Assembly (NCBI GenBank): GCA_016719295.1 | Contig: JADKAF010000001.1 | Span: 4,712,001-4,776,000, forward strand | Direction: 5' to 3' | Source: Planctomycetota bacterium | Lineage (GTDB): Bacteria; Planctomycetota; UBA1135; JADKAF01 | DNA: 64,000 nucleotides | In this document: in pieces, positions 35,441 through 43,772 of the stretch | How the letters are laid out: every line of letters starts with the position of its first letter | Position numbering within the stretch: the first letter of the stretch is position 1 | Position numbers and translations under genes: made by a program | Notes under the pieces: generated by a model | Database searches by the model: none | The model's input: only the letters and a program-made list of their open reading frames with translations | Told to the model about the DNA's origin: nothing

Positions 35441-35463
35441 GGTGCCTGGCACCTTAACTGTGC
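35431..35463. repeat. 33-nt palindrome joining two convergent genes
   Basis: Arms GCACAGTTAGGGTGCC (35431-35446) and GGCACCTTAACTGTGC (35448-35463) pair at 15 of 16 positions around one central T. Each arm encodes the end of one gene: AlkB-like and the convergent ATPase both finish Leu-His-Ser-stop. It may act as a bidirectional terminator. Confidence 0.7.
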
Positions 35464-36785
35464 AGCGGGCGGAGGAGCCAGCGCCAGAGTGCTTGCACCG
35501 CGAGGCCTTTCGGCGCTTGCCAGCCCCGCGGGATCGGACCGCTCACCAAGAGGAGTCGCTCCGCGTCGGGGTGCTCCTCGCTCGCCTCGGCAAGTGCTGT
35601 GAGCTCGCGCTCGCGCGTGTCGGCGGAGCCCAGATCATCGACGACTTGCACGAGCGTCTGCTCGCCCTCGCGCGTCGTCGCGAGGAAGTCGACTTCGCGG
35701 CTCGAGCTGGTCTTCACGTAGGCGAGTGCGTGTCCGCGGCGAAGGAGCTCACAGGCGACGAGGTTCTCGACGTGGAAGCCGCGATCGGTGTGCGCGCGCA
35801 CCTGGTGCGCCGCGGCGAGACCGTGGTCCGCGAGGTAGAGCTTCCGCGGGTTGACTTGGCGACGTCGCTCCGAGTCCGTCGCCACGGGCAAAGTGAAGCA
35901 GAGGAAGGCGTCTTCCAGGTGATCGAGGAAGGCGAGCAGGGTCTCCTTCGCGACGCCGATCCCGCGCGAGCGGAAGTCCGCGTGCATCTTGCTCACGCTG
36001 AAGCTGCGGGCCGGCTGACGCACGAGCTGGCGCACGAAGGCGCGCAGCGCGACCAGGTTCGCGATGCCGTGGCGCTCGGCGACGTCGCGGAAGAGCACGC
36101 TCTCGACATAGCCCTGCAAGAGTTCGGCGCGTTGCGGCGCGAGATCCGCGCGCGAAGCTTCGGGGAACCCGCCGATCTCGAGGTAGCTCTCGAAGCAGGC
36201 TTCCCAGGCTGACACCTCGCGCGCGCTGAGCACGTAGGGATCGGCAGGGATCTTCCGTCCGTGCGCGCGCCCGAACTCGCGCAAGCTGAACGGCGTGATC
36301 ATGGTCTCCAACGCGCGGCCGCGCAGCGTGGTCGCGATCTCGCGGCTCAGCATCTTCGCCGAAGAGCCGCTGACGAAGATCTCGACCTTCTCGCTGTCGA
36401 GCATGCGGCGGATGAACTTCTCCCATCCGGGGATGAGCTGGATCTCGTCGAAGCACCAGGTCACGCGCTGGCTGCGCCGGTGCTGTGGGTAAGCGCGGTA
36501 ATACTCATCGAGGAGGACGCCGAGGTCCGCGGCCTGCAGCCCCTCGAGCCGCTCATCCTCGAAGTTGAAGTAGAGCAGTCGCTCGCGCTCGATGCCTGCG
36601 GCCAAGCGATCCGCCAGGCATTGGAAGAGGAAGGTCGTCTTCCCGGCGCGGCGCATGCCGATCACGGCGCGGACCTTGCCAGGAACTTCGTCCGTGTCGA
36701 TGTCTCGCGGCGTGTGAGGTGGGAGCTCGAAGCTGACGGCGTCCCCGAGCTTCTCGCGGATGGCGGAGAGGATTCGGTCGTTCAT
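35454..36785 (-). CDS. AAA_14 / DUF4143 ATPase
   Basis: A 443-aa protein of the common AAA_14-DUF4143 family. Walker A is GMRRAGKTT at about residues 43-51, and Walker B is CFDEIQLIPGW at about 110. The sensor-like VSGSSAKML and a LRGRALE..PFSLREF segment follow. The C-terminal DUF4143 region (about 220-400) has HVENLVACELLRRG and a nuclease-like REVDFLA. Family members are widespread and of unclear role, often considered stand-alone or toxin-like ATPases. The C-terminal residues are encoded by the palindrome shared with the AlkB-like gene. It has its own start just past the terminator of the NRPS operon. Confidence 0.87.
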   Translation of the reverse strand: MNDRILSAIREKLGDAVSFELPPHTPRDIDTDEVPGKVRAVIGMRRAGKTTFLFQCLADRLAAGIERERLLYFNFEDERLEGLQAADLGVLLDEYYRAYPQHRRSQRVTWCFDEIQLIPGWEKFIRRMLDSEKVEIFVSGSSAKMLSREIATTLRGRALETMITPFSLREFGRAHGRKIPADPYVLSAREVSAWEACFESYLEIGGFPEASRADLAPQRAELLQGYVESVLFRDVAERHGIANLVALRAFVRQLVRQPARSFSVSKMHADFRSRGIGVAKETLLAFLDHLEDAFLCFTLPVATDSERRRQVNPRKLYLADHGLAAAHQVRAHTDRGFHVENLVACELLRRGHALAYVKTSSSREVDFLATTREGEQTLVQVVDDLGSADTRERELTALAEASEEHPDAERLLLVSGPIPRGWQAPKGLAVQALWRWLLRPLHS

Positions 36786-36802
36786 GGCGACCGAATTGGA
36801 TC

Positions 36803-36827
36803 AAAAGCGGTCGTCCGGGGCGACCGC
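36803..36827 (-). terminator. Intrinsic terminator of the NRPS operon
   Basis: On the minus strand GCGGTCG / CGACCGC (7 bp, 7-nt loop) is followed directly by TTTTGATCC. It lies 33 nt past the NRPS stop. It is the only hairpin found here with a T-run, supporting a single transcript for 36860-45706. Confidence 0.72.
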
Positions 36828-36859
36828 ATTTCCGCGTCGCGTCCTTCGCTCCAGGACGG

Positions 36860-39752
36860 CTAGGACCGCCCCGGCTGCCTCCGCTGCAGCAACGCACGGC
36901 GCCGATCGAGCCCTTCCTGCCGCGCCTGCACGCGCTCGGCCGAGACGGTCGTCGCGCTCGAGGCCGGATCGCCGGAGTTCCGCAGGAAGTCGGCGAGCGA
37001 GCGCACCGTGGGGAAGCGGAAGAGGTCGGTGATCGAGGCGTGCACGGAGAGCTGGCGCTTGAGACGCCCCTGCACCTGCACGGTGAGGAGCGAGTGGCCG
37101 CCGAGATCGAAGAAGTTGTCGTCGCGGCCGACGCTGGGCAGCGTGAGCACCTCGGCCCAGATGGCGGCGATGGCGCGCTCGAGGTCGTCCTCGAGCTTCG
37201 TGTTCGACGGGGCCTTGGGTGCGGCGAGCTGCTCGGGATCGGGCAGCGCCTTGCGGTCGATCTTCTGGTTCGGCGTGTGCGGGAGCTCGGGGAGCGCCAT
37301 CACCCGCGCGGGGATCATGAACTCGGGCAGCGACTCGCGGAGCTCCAAGCGCAGCGCGTCGGGAGCGAGCACGGCGCCGGGCTTCGGCGAGACGTAGGCG
37401 AGGAGGCGCGGCTCGCTGCTTGCGTCCTTGCGGACGACGACGGCGGCTTCGTGCACGCCGGCGCGCGCGCGCAGGGCGGCTTCGATCTCGCCGAGCTCGA
37501 TGCGGTAGCCGCGCAGCTTCACCTGCTGGTCGACGCGGCCCAGGAACTCGAAGAGGCCGTCATCGCGGCGGCGCGCGATGTCGCCGGTGCGGTAGAGGCG
37601 CGGGGCACCGAGCTCGGCGGCGAGCGGGTGGTGCACGAAGCGCTCGGCGCTGAGCTCGGCGCGGTGGAGATATCCGCGCGCGACGCCGGTGCCGCCGATC
37701 CAGAGCTCACCGGAGAGCCCGCTCGGCACGGGTTGGCCGTACGCGTCCAGGACGAGGAAGAAGGTGTTCGCGATCGGTTCCCCGATCGGGATCTGCTCTT
37801 CGTCGCCGCGGAGCTCGTAGGTCGAGGACCAGATGGCCGTCTCCGTGGGGCCGTACATATTGATGATGCGGCCGCGCATGTGCGCGCGGAGCTCGCGCGC
37901 GAGGGCCGGCGGGAACGCTTCGCCGCCGATCATCAGAAGCTCGAGCTTCGCGAGCGCTTCGGCGGAACCGGACTGCGCGAGGATCATCGCGGCCATCGAC
38001 GGCGTGCACTGGAGGTGCGTGATGCCGTGCGCGGCGATGAGCTCGGGGATGCTCTGACCCTGGGCGGCTTCCGCGCGCTGCGTCACGTGCTCGCGCAGGC
38101 GGTTCAAGTGGTCGATGTGCTCGAGGGCCAGCTCGGAGTCGACGCCGAAGTCGATCAAGCACGCGATCTCGTCGATGCCTACGGACTCGAGGCGCTCGAC
38201 CATGCGCTCGCAGGTCTCGAGCGTCCCGAAGAGGCCGCTGGTCTCGAAGTAGCGCTCGAAGGCGTTCTCGAGGATCGCCTCCAGGTCCTCCGCGGAGAGC
38301 TTCTCGAAGTCCCGACTCATCTCTTCCGCTTCGCCCGCGGAGTTCGTCTTGAAGGTGGGGAAGCTCGCGACGAAGGACTTCACGAGGCCGACGGAGCTAC
38401 GCAGGTACTCGATCATCGGCCGCCGCACGAGCTCGCGCACGGAGTGATCGCAGTCGCCGACGAAGGCGTGCAGCATGATCGTGACGCGGCCTTCGCGCGG
38501 GCCATGGCCCGCTGCGCTCCACGCGCGGCGATAGGCCTCGACTTTCTCGCGCAGCTCCTCCACGGTCTGGCCGAGGAGGTGCGTCAGCACGTTCGCGCCG
38601 ATCTTTCCGGCGGCGATCCAGGTGTCGACGTTGCCGGCGGTGGTGAGCCAGACCGGCAGCTCCTTTTGCACGGGGCGCGGAAGCGTGCGCACCGCGATCT
38701 TGCGACCGTCGGCGAGCGGGCGCTCGATCGACTCGCCGCGCCAGAGCGCGCGCACGGTCTCGATGCCGTCCATCAGGACTTGCTTGCGATCCGCGTAGTT
38801 CTGCGGCGCGAGCACGAAGTCATTGGGCTGCCAGCCCGAGGCGAACGCGATGCCGACGCGCCCTTGCGAGAGGTTGTCGACGAGCGACCATTCCTCGGCG
38901 ACGCGCAGAGGGTCGTTGATGGGGAGAACGACGCTGCCGGCGCGGATCTGGATGCGCTTCGTGATCGAGGCGAGGGCCGCGCTCGCGACCGCGGGGTTGG
39001 GATAGAGGCCGCCGAAGGCGTGGAAGTGGCGCTCGGGCGACCAGACGGCTTCGAAGCCGAAGGCGTCGGCGCGGCGGGCACCTTCCATCAGCAGGCGGTA
39101 CTTGTCGTGCGCCTTCTCGGCCTCGTCGCTGGCGAAGTAGAAGAGGCTGAAGTCGAGCTTCCTCCGCAACCCGCCCTTGCCGGAGGCGCGGCGATCATCG
39201 CCGGTGTAGAGCACGAGCTTCAGGCCGCGCGTCAGCGTCCAACAGATCTCGAGCACCGAGATGTCGAACGAGAGGCTCGTCACCGCCAGCCAGGCACCGC
39301 CCTCGCGCCGGCCGAGGCGCTGGTCCATGCCGGTGAAGAAGTTGAGCACGTTGCCGTGCTCGACCATGACGCCCTTCGGCTTCCCGGTGGAGCCGGAGGT
39401 GTAGATGACGTAGGCCAAGTCCTTCGATGCGAGATGGCGCATCGGGGCGCTCGCGGGCTGCACCGCGATGCGCGAGGCGTCCTCGTCGAGGCGCACGACG
39501 GCGCCGCGGAACGCGGGGAAGAGCGAGCTCGTGTCTCCGAGCGTGACGAGCACGGGGACCTGCGCATCCTCGACTTGGTACGAGAGGCGCTCGGACGGAT
39601 ACTCGGGGTCGAGCGGCAGATAGGCGCCGCCCGCCTTTTGGATCGCGAGCAGCGCTACGACCATCGGGACGCCGCGCGGCACGCAGATGCCGACGATCGT
39701 GCCTGTGGTGACACCGAGCACGCGGAGATGCCACGCGAGCTGATTCGCGCGC
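36860..39752 (-). CDS. NRPS, downstream part: A domain with inserted monooxygenase, PCP
   Basis: This frame carries the sense of the NRPS after a frameshift at about 39,746-39,752. The order is: adenylation core A2-A4 (KAGGAYLPLDPEYP, YTSGSTGKPKGVMVEHG, FDISVLEICW), then an inserted MupA/Atu3671-type FMN luciferase-like monooxygenase of about 340 aa (DFSLFYFASDEAEKAHDKYR, SPERHFHAFGGLYPNP). The rest of the A domain follows (MYGPTETAIWSS, YRTGDIARR, KLRGYRIELGEIE, NQKIDRKALP). A carrier protein ends it (DDNFFDLGGHSLL, Ser arm site). No thioesterase is present. Such inserts between A4 and A5 occur in myxothiazol/melithiazol-type synthetases, where they are linked to glycine alpha-hydroxylation and amide release. 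The substrate here is unproven. Confidence 0.88.
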
Positions 39753-41255
39753 CTCGAGCTCGCGATAGCGCAGCGACTGCGCGCCGCAGACGAGCGCCAC
39801 GGCGTCCGGGGTCTTTCGCGCCTGCTCTTCGAACTGATCCGGGATCGTGCGCTCATGGGGCCACTCGCACGCGGTGCTGCGTCCGGCGGCGAGCAGCTCG
39901 GCGCGTTCGCGATCGCTCATCAAGCGCTGCTCGGCGAGCGGCGCGCGCGGTGCATCGGCGAACGAGGCGAGCAAGGTCTCCAAGTGCTCCATCGCGCGCG
40001 CCATCGCCGCATCGGCGAAGCGCGTGCGATCCCAGGAGAGCTGCAGCACGAGGCCGTCCTCGCCGTAGGCGTAGAGCGTCAGCGGGAACACCGTGCGCTC
40101 GTGCAGTGCGAAGTGGCGCTCGCGCTCGGCGCTCGAGAGCTCGCGGAGCTCGCCGTCCAGGATGCGATCGTCATAGATCAGGATCGCTTCGAACAAGTGG
40201 CGCGCGCCGCTCGGCAAGCACCAGCGCTGGATGTCGACGAGCGGGGTCGTCTCGAAGGGCGCCAACGCGCGGTTCTGCGCGCGGACTTCGCGCAGCCAAT
40301 CGACGAGGGGCAGCTCGGGCTGCAAGCGCACGCGCAGCGGCAGCGTGTTGATGAAGGTGCCGACGATCGACTCGGCGCCCTCGACGGAGGAGCGGCGGCA
40401 GGCGCGGATGCAGCCCAGCACGACCTCGCTCTCGCCGGCGTAGCGCGCGAGCAGCGTCGCGAACGCGGCTTGCACCACGTTGTTCAGCGAGGCGCCGCTC
40501 TGCTCGGCGAGGGCGCGGAGCTGCGCGGTGAGCGCCGGTGTCAGCGCACGACGGAGCAGCCCGCGATCCTCACCCGGAGCGAAGCTCGTGGTCGTGGGAC
40601 GCGGGGAGAGCGCTGGCAGCGTGCTGCCGCCGCTTCCCGCGAGCGCGCCGCGCCAGAACGCTTCCTCGGCCGTGGCGTTGCGCCGCTCGGCGAGGTGCGC
40701 GACGTGCGCGCGGAAGCCGCGCTGTGGCGGCAGCGCCGGCGCGGAAGCGCCCGCGCGCGCCGCGTCGTAGCTCGTGAACACTTCGCGCAACACTTGCGCG
40801 AAGCTGCGACCGTCGAGCAGCAGGTGATGGAAGGTCCACACCAAGCGCTGCTCGCGCGCACCGAAGCGGAAGAGCGAAAAGCGCAGCAGCGGCGCCTTCG
40901 CGAGCGCCATTCCGCCCTGGCGGTCCTCGCGGAGCCAACGCGCGAAGCGCTCCTCGCGCTCGGCCGCGGGCATGGTGCTCCAATCGTGATTCGTCCACGC
41001 GAGCTCGACCTGCGGCAGCACGCGCGCCACGGGTTCCGGCAGTCCCTCCCACGCGAACTCGGTGCGCAGCGCTTCGTGGTGCGCGATCACGCGACGCCAC
41101 GCTGTCTGAAGTGTCGCGACATCCAGCTCCTCGCTCAGGTTCGCGACGATCTGCTCGAGATCGACGCCGGGATGCCCACCCGCGATGTGGTGGAAGAGCA
41201 TGCCCTGCTGAATGGAGGTGAGCGGATGCTCGAGAGGGAGGTCGCGTTCGTTCAT
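39195..41255 (-). CDS. NRPS, upstream part: condensation domain (frameshifted)
   Basis: Begins at ATG 41255, whose ATGA overlaps the PPTase stop; an ATG 12 nt earlier is less likely. Residues 1-450 are a condensation domain with HHLLLDG, the HHxxxDG active site. After a linker the A domain begins (ALVCGAQSLRYRELEAR). At about residue 500 (39,746-39,752) the expected sense RELEAR-ANQLAWHL is interrupted: the frame continues without meaning to a stop at 39195. A missing CG pair in the run GCGCGCG would restore it. The intact protein would be about 1,465 aa, with order C-A(MOx)-PCP. A free-standing C at the start implies an upstream peptidyl or acyl donor, perhaps the PKS. Confidence 0.85.
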   Translation of the reverse strand: MNERDLPLEHPLTSIQQGMLFHHIAGGHPGVDLEQIVANLSEELDVATLQTAWRRVIAHHEALRTEFAWEGLPEPVARVLPQVELAWTNHDWSTMPAAEREERFARWLREDRQGGMALAKAPLLRFSLFRFGAREQRLVWTFHHLLLDGRSFAQVLREVFTSYDAARAGASAPALPPQRGFRAHVAHLAERRNATAEEAFWRGALAGSGGSTLPALSPRPTTTSFAPGEDRGLLRRALTPALTAQLRALAEQSGASLNNVVQAAFATLLARYAGESEVVLGCIRACRRSSVEGAESIVGTFINTLPLRVRLQPELPLVDWLREVRAQNRALAPFETTPLVDIQRWCLPSGARHLFEAILIYDDRILDGELRELSSAERERHFALHERTVFPLTLYAYGEDGLVLQLSWDRTRFADAAMARAMEHLETLLASFADAPRAPLAEQRLMSDRERAELLAAGRSTACEWPHERTIPDQFEEQARKTPDAVALVCGAQSLRYRELEARESARVASPRARCHHRHDRRHLRAARRPDGRSAARDPKGGRRLSAARPRVSVRAPLVPSRGCAGPRARHARRHELALPRVPRRRRAPRRGRLAHRGAARERPDAPSRIEGLGLRHLHLRLHREAEGRHGRARQRAQLLHRHGPAPRPARGRCLAGGDEPLVRHLGARDLLDADARPEARALHRR

Positions 41256-42043
41256 CGGGAGCACCATGCGCCGGACTCGGCTCTGGAGCGAAGGTCTGCA
41301 GCGGCGTAGGGATAGCACTCCACGGCGGCGGTGCCGCGCGGAGCCGCGAGGGCGGCCGCGAACCCAGGTACGAGCTCGAGGTCGAGGACCCTCCACCCTA
41401 CTTCGGAGGTAGAAGCCCCACGGCCGTGAAGGACCGCGCGCTCGTCGGAAGAACTTTCCGGATCGATCTGGATGTCGAGGAGCGGTGCGCGGAGCCCTTC
41501 GCCGGTGGCCTTGATGTAGGCCTCCTTGCGGGTCCACGCCGCGAAGAACGCGCGGTCGCATCGCGTGGAGCTCGCGCGCTCGATCGCTGCGCGCTCTCCC
41601 GCGGTGAAGACGCGCTCCGCGACATCGTCGGCGTCGGGCAGTCGGTGGATCTCTTCGACATCGACGCCGAGCTCGCCGATCGCGCTGAGCGCGACGACGG
41701 CGACGCCGGCGCTGTGCGAGAGGTTGAACCATAGCGCGCCGGCGAGTTCACCCGCGAGCGTCGGCTTGCCGTCGGAGCGCACGCCGATCGGCACGCGCTC
41801 CGGCGCGAGCGAGAGCGCCCGCGCGAGCACGCGGCGCAGCGCGGCATGCGCGGCGATGTAGCGACGCTGCAGGAGCGGGATCTGGAATCGAGCGGCGCGC
41901 ACGCGTTCTCCCTCATCGAGGAGGTCTCGCTCGCTCGGCGAGCTCGCCGCATCTCCATCGAGCTCGATGGTGAAGACCGCGGCTGCCTCGGGTCGGAGCT
42001 GCCAGTCCGCCGGGAGTGCCGCGGAGTACTGCACCGCGATCAT
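41252..42043 (-). CDS. Sfp-type 4'-phosphopantetheinyl transferase
   Basis: A 263-aa enzyme that moves the phosphopantetheine arm of CoA to carrier proteins. It has the Sfp signatures WFNLSHSAG, GVDVEEI and FFAAWTRKEAYIKATGEGL, which hold the Mg2+ and CoA ligands, with the length usual for the Sfp class. The start ATG 42043 overlaps the preceding TagA-type gene by ATGA, and its own stop overlaps the NRPS start the same way. Its position makes the NRPS carrier domain, and probably the PKS ACP 12 kb away, its natural substrates. Confidence 0.92.
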   Translation of the reverse strand: MIAVQYSAALPADWQLRPEAAAVFTIELDGDAASSPSERDLLDEGERVRAARFQIPLLQRRYIAAHAALRRVLARALSLAPERVPIGVRSDGKPTLAGELAGALWFNLSHSAGVAVVALSAIGELGVDVEEIHRLPDADDVAERVFTAGERAAIERASSTRCDRAFFAAWTRKEAYIKATGEGLRAPLLDIQIDPESSSDERAVLHGRGASTSEVGWRVLDLELVPGFAAALAAPRGTAAVECYPYAAADLRSRAESGAWCSR

Positions 42044-42831
42044 CGCGCCACCGCCGTCGCGCGTCGGCGATTCCAGAGCGAAGCGGCGAGCAAACGCACG
42101 GCGAACGGGATGCCGTGCACGAGGTAGCGCTTGAACAGGCGTCGCGGCTCCTGGACCAAGCGATGCAGCCACTCCAGGCCGAGGCGTCGCACGAGCGGAG
42201 ACGCGCGCTTCACGTCGCCGGTGACGAAGCTGAAGCTGATGCCGACGCCGAGCCACCACGCGCGCGGCAGGAGCTGGCGCAGCTCGGCGATCAAGCGCTC
42301 CTGCTTCGGAGAGCCGAGCGCCACGTAGACGATATCGGGCTGCAGGTCGACGAGCAGCTCGCGCAGCGCGCGCAGTGCCTGCTCGTCCTTCTCGAAGCCC
42401 GGTGCGGGGCACGCCGTGCCGCGCACGACGAGCCCGCGGTTGCGCTCCGCGAGGATGCGTCCCGCCGCTTCGGCCGTCCCCGGATCTCCACCGAGCAGGA
42501 AGATGCTGCGACCCGCGCGAGCGGCGGCGCTCGTCAGGCTCGAGATGAGATCGCTGCCGGCGACGCGCTCGGGCAGCGGGGTGCCCTGCAAGCGCGAAGC
42601 CCAGACCAGCGGCATGCCGTCGGCGACGAAGAGCTCAGCGCCGGCGCAGAGCTCGCGGTAGCTCTTCTCGTTTACGAGGCGGCGCAGGTGATCGAGGTTC
42701 GGTGTCACGATCCAACCGCCGCGGCCGGCGGCGAGCTCTTGAAGCACGTGCTCGACGCATTGCCCTTCGCGCACGGCATCGATCTCGACACCGAGCAGCT
42801 CGATCCGGTGCCACGCGCGAGCTCCGCTCAC
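42040..42831 (-). CDS. WecG/TagA/CpsF-family glycosyltransferase
   Basis: A 263-aa enzyme of GT family 26, whose members transfer N-acetylmannosamine(uronate) or similar sugars to a lipid-linked acceptor. Conserved marks are WIVTPNLDHLRRL, ELFVADGMPLVWASRL, PERVAGSDLI, IFLLGGDPGTAE and DIVYVALGSPKQE. The start is GTG 42831: its GTGA overlaps the stop of the upstream GT2 gene, which fixes the start although no Shine-Dalgarno is clear. It acts at the inner face of the membrane in the surface-polymer pathway of this locus. Confidence 0.9.
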   Translation of the reverse strand: MSGARAWHRIELLGVEIDAVREGQCVEHVLQELAAGRGGWIVTPNLDHLRRLVNEKSYRELCAGAELFVADGMPLVWASRLQGTPLPERVAGSDLISSLTSAAARAGRSIFLLGGDPGTAEAAGRILAERNRGLVVRGTACPAPGFEKDEQALRALRELLVDLQPDIVYVALGSPKQERLIAELRQLLPRAWWLGVGISFSFVTGDVKRASPLVRRLGLEWLHRLVQEPRRLFKRYLVHGIPFAVRLLAASLWNRRRATAVAR

Positions 42832-43772
42832 GAGGTGCTCTCCTGCGGCGGCCGCCAGACGCTCGCCTGCCGCTCGTCGAGCGCGCGCGTCGCGCGGCGC
42901 TTGCCTTGCACGAGGCACGCGAGCTGATAGCGGCGCAGGAACCTGCGGAACGCGGGATCCGCGTAACGCTTCTTCCGCGCGAAGAAGCTCTTCAGCCAGC
43001 CCCACTCCATCGCCAATCCGCCGAGCACGTACGGCGGGTGCAGCATGCGGAAGAGCGCGCTGGCGCTCATGTACAGGAAGCCCGTGCCCATGAAGTGCTG
43101 GCCGGCGCCGTGGCGCACGCGTCCGGTGTAGATGCTCTTCTGCGAGGAGCCCATCGGGCGCAGGTGCTCGAAGGCGAGCTCCTCGTCGCCATAGCTCTCC
43201 GCGCGCCAGCCGAGCTGTCGCGCGCGATGGCAGTCGATGCCGTCCCACATCACCTCGCGCACGAAGCCGCCGATCTGCTCGAAGGCCGCTCTTCGGTAGA
43301 GCTTGGTCATGCCGACCGACATCTCGTCGCCGCAGCCCTCCGAGATTCGCTCGCCGTTCGGCCCGCGGAACCAAGGCTTGCCGCTGCAGGTCGCGAGCCG
43401 CGGCTCGGCCTCCATGCGAGCGAGCAGGATCTCGAAGTAGCGCGGCGGAATGTCGAGATCGAGATCGAACTTCGCGAAGTAGGGATAGCGCTCGGGCTCG
43501 GCGACCTCCCAACCGGCGTAGAAAGCGTCGATGACACCGGGCCCGACACTGCGATGGCCGCGGTTCTCGCGGCGCAGCACGCGGATCCACGAGTGCTTGG
43601 CGGCGTACTCGGCGAGGAGCTGCGGCGTCTCATCGGAGCTGCCGTCGTCGACGATCAGCCAGCACGCCGGCCGATGCGTCTGCGCGACCACGCTGTCCAA
43701 GGTGCGCCGCGCGTACGCGGCCTCGTCGCGGCACGGCGTGATGAGCAGATACGGCGGAAGCGGTGCGCTCAT
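42828..43772 (-). CDS. GT2-family glycosyltransferase
   Basis: A 314-aa GT-A fold enzyme. The N-terminus LLITPCRDEAAYARRTLDSVVAQT and WLIVDDGSSDET give the nucleotide-sugar site. KFDLDLDIP is the DxD-type metal motif. A later GCGDEMS..GMTKLYRR segment and a Trp/Arg-rich C-terminal region follow. There are no clear membrane helices. ATG 43772 overlaps the asnB stop (ATGA), and its own end overlaps the next gene (GTGA). It probably adds one sugar in the polymer made by this locus. Donor and acceptor are unknown. Confidence 0.88.
   Translation of the reverse strand: MSAPLPPYLLITPCRDEAAYARRTLDSVVAQTHRPACWLIVDDGSSDETPQLLAEYAAKHSWIRVLRRENRGHRSVGPGVIDAFYAGWEVAEPERYPYFAKFDLDLDIPPRYFEILLARMEAEPRLATCSGKPWFRGPNGERISEGCGDEMSVGMTKLYRRAAFEQIGGFVREVMWDGIDCHRARQLGWRAESYGDEELAFEHLRPMGSSQKSIYTGRVRHGAGQHFMGTGFLYMSASALFRMLHPPYVLGGLAMEWGWLKSFFARKKRYADPAFRRFLRRYQLACLVQGKRRATRALDERQASVWRPPQESTS

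Noticed and set aside
37040..40351. Open frame of over 1,100 codons antisense to the NRPS
   Set aside because: No motif or start signal. The NRPS motifs on the minus strand explain the region.
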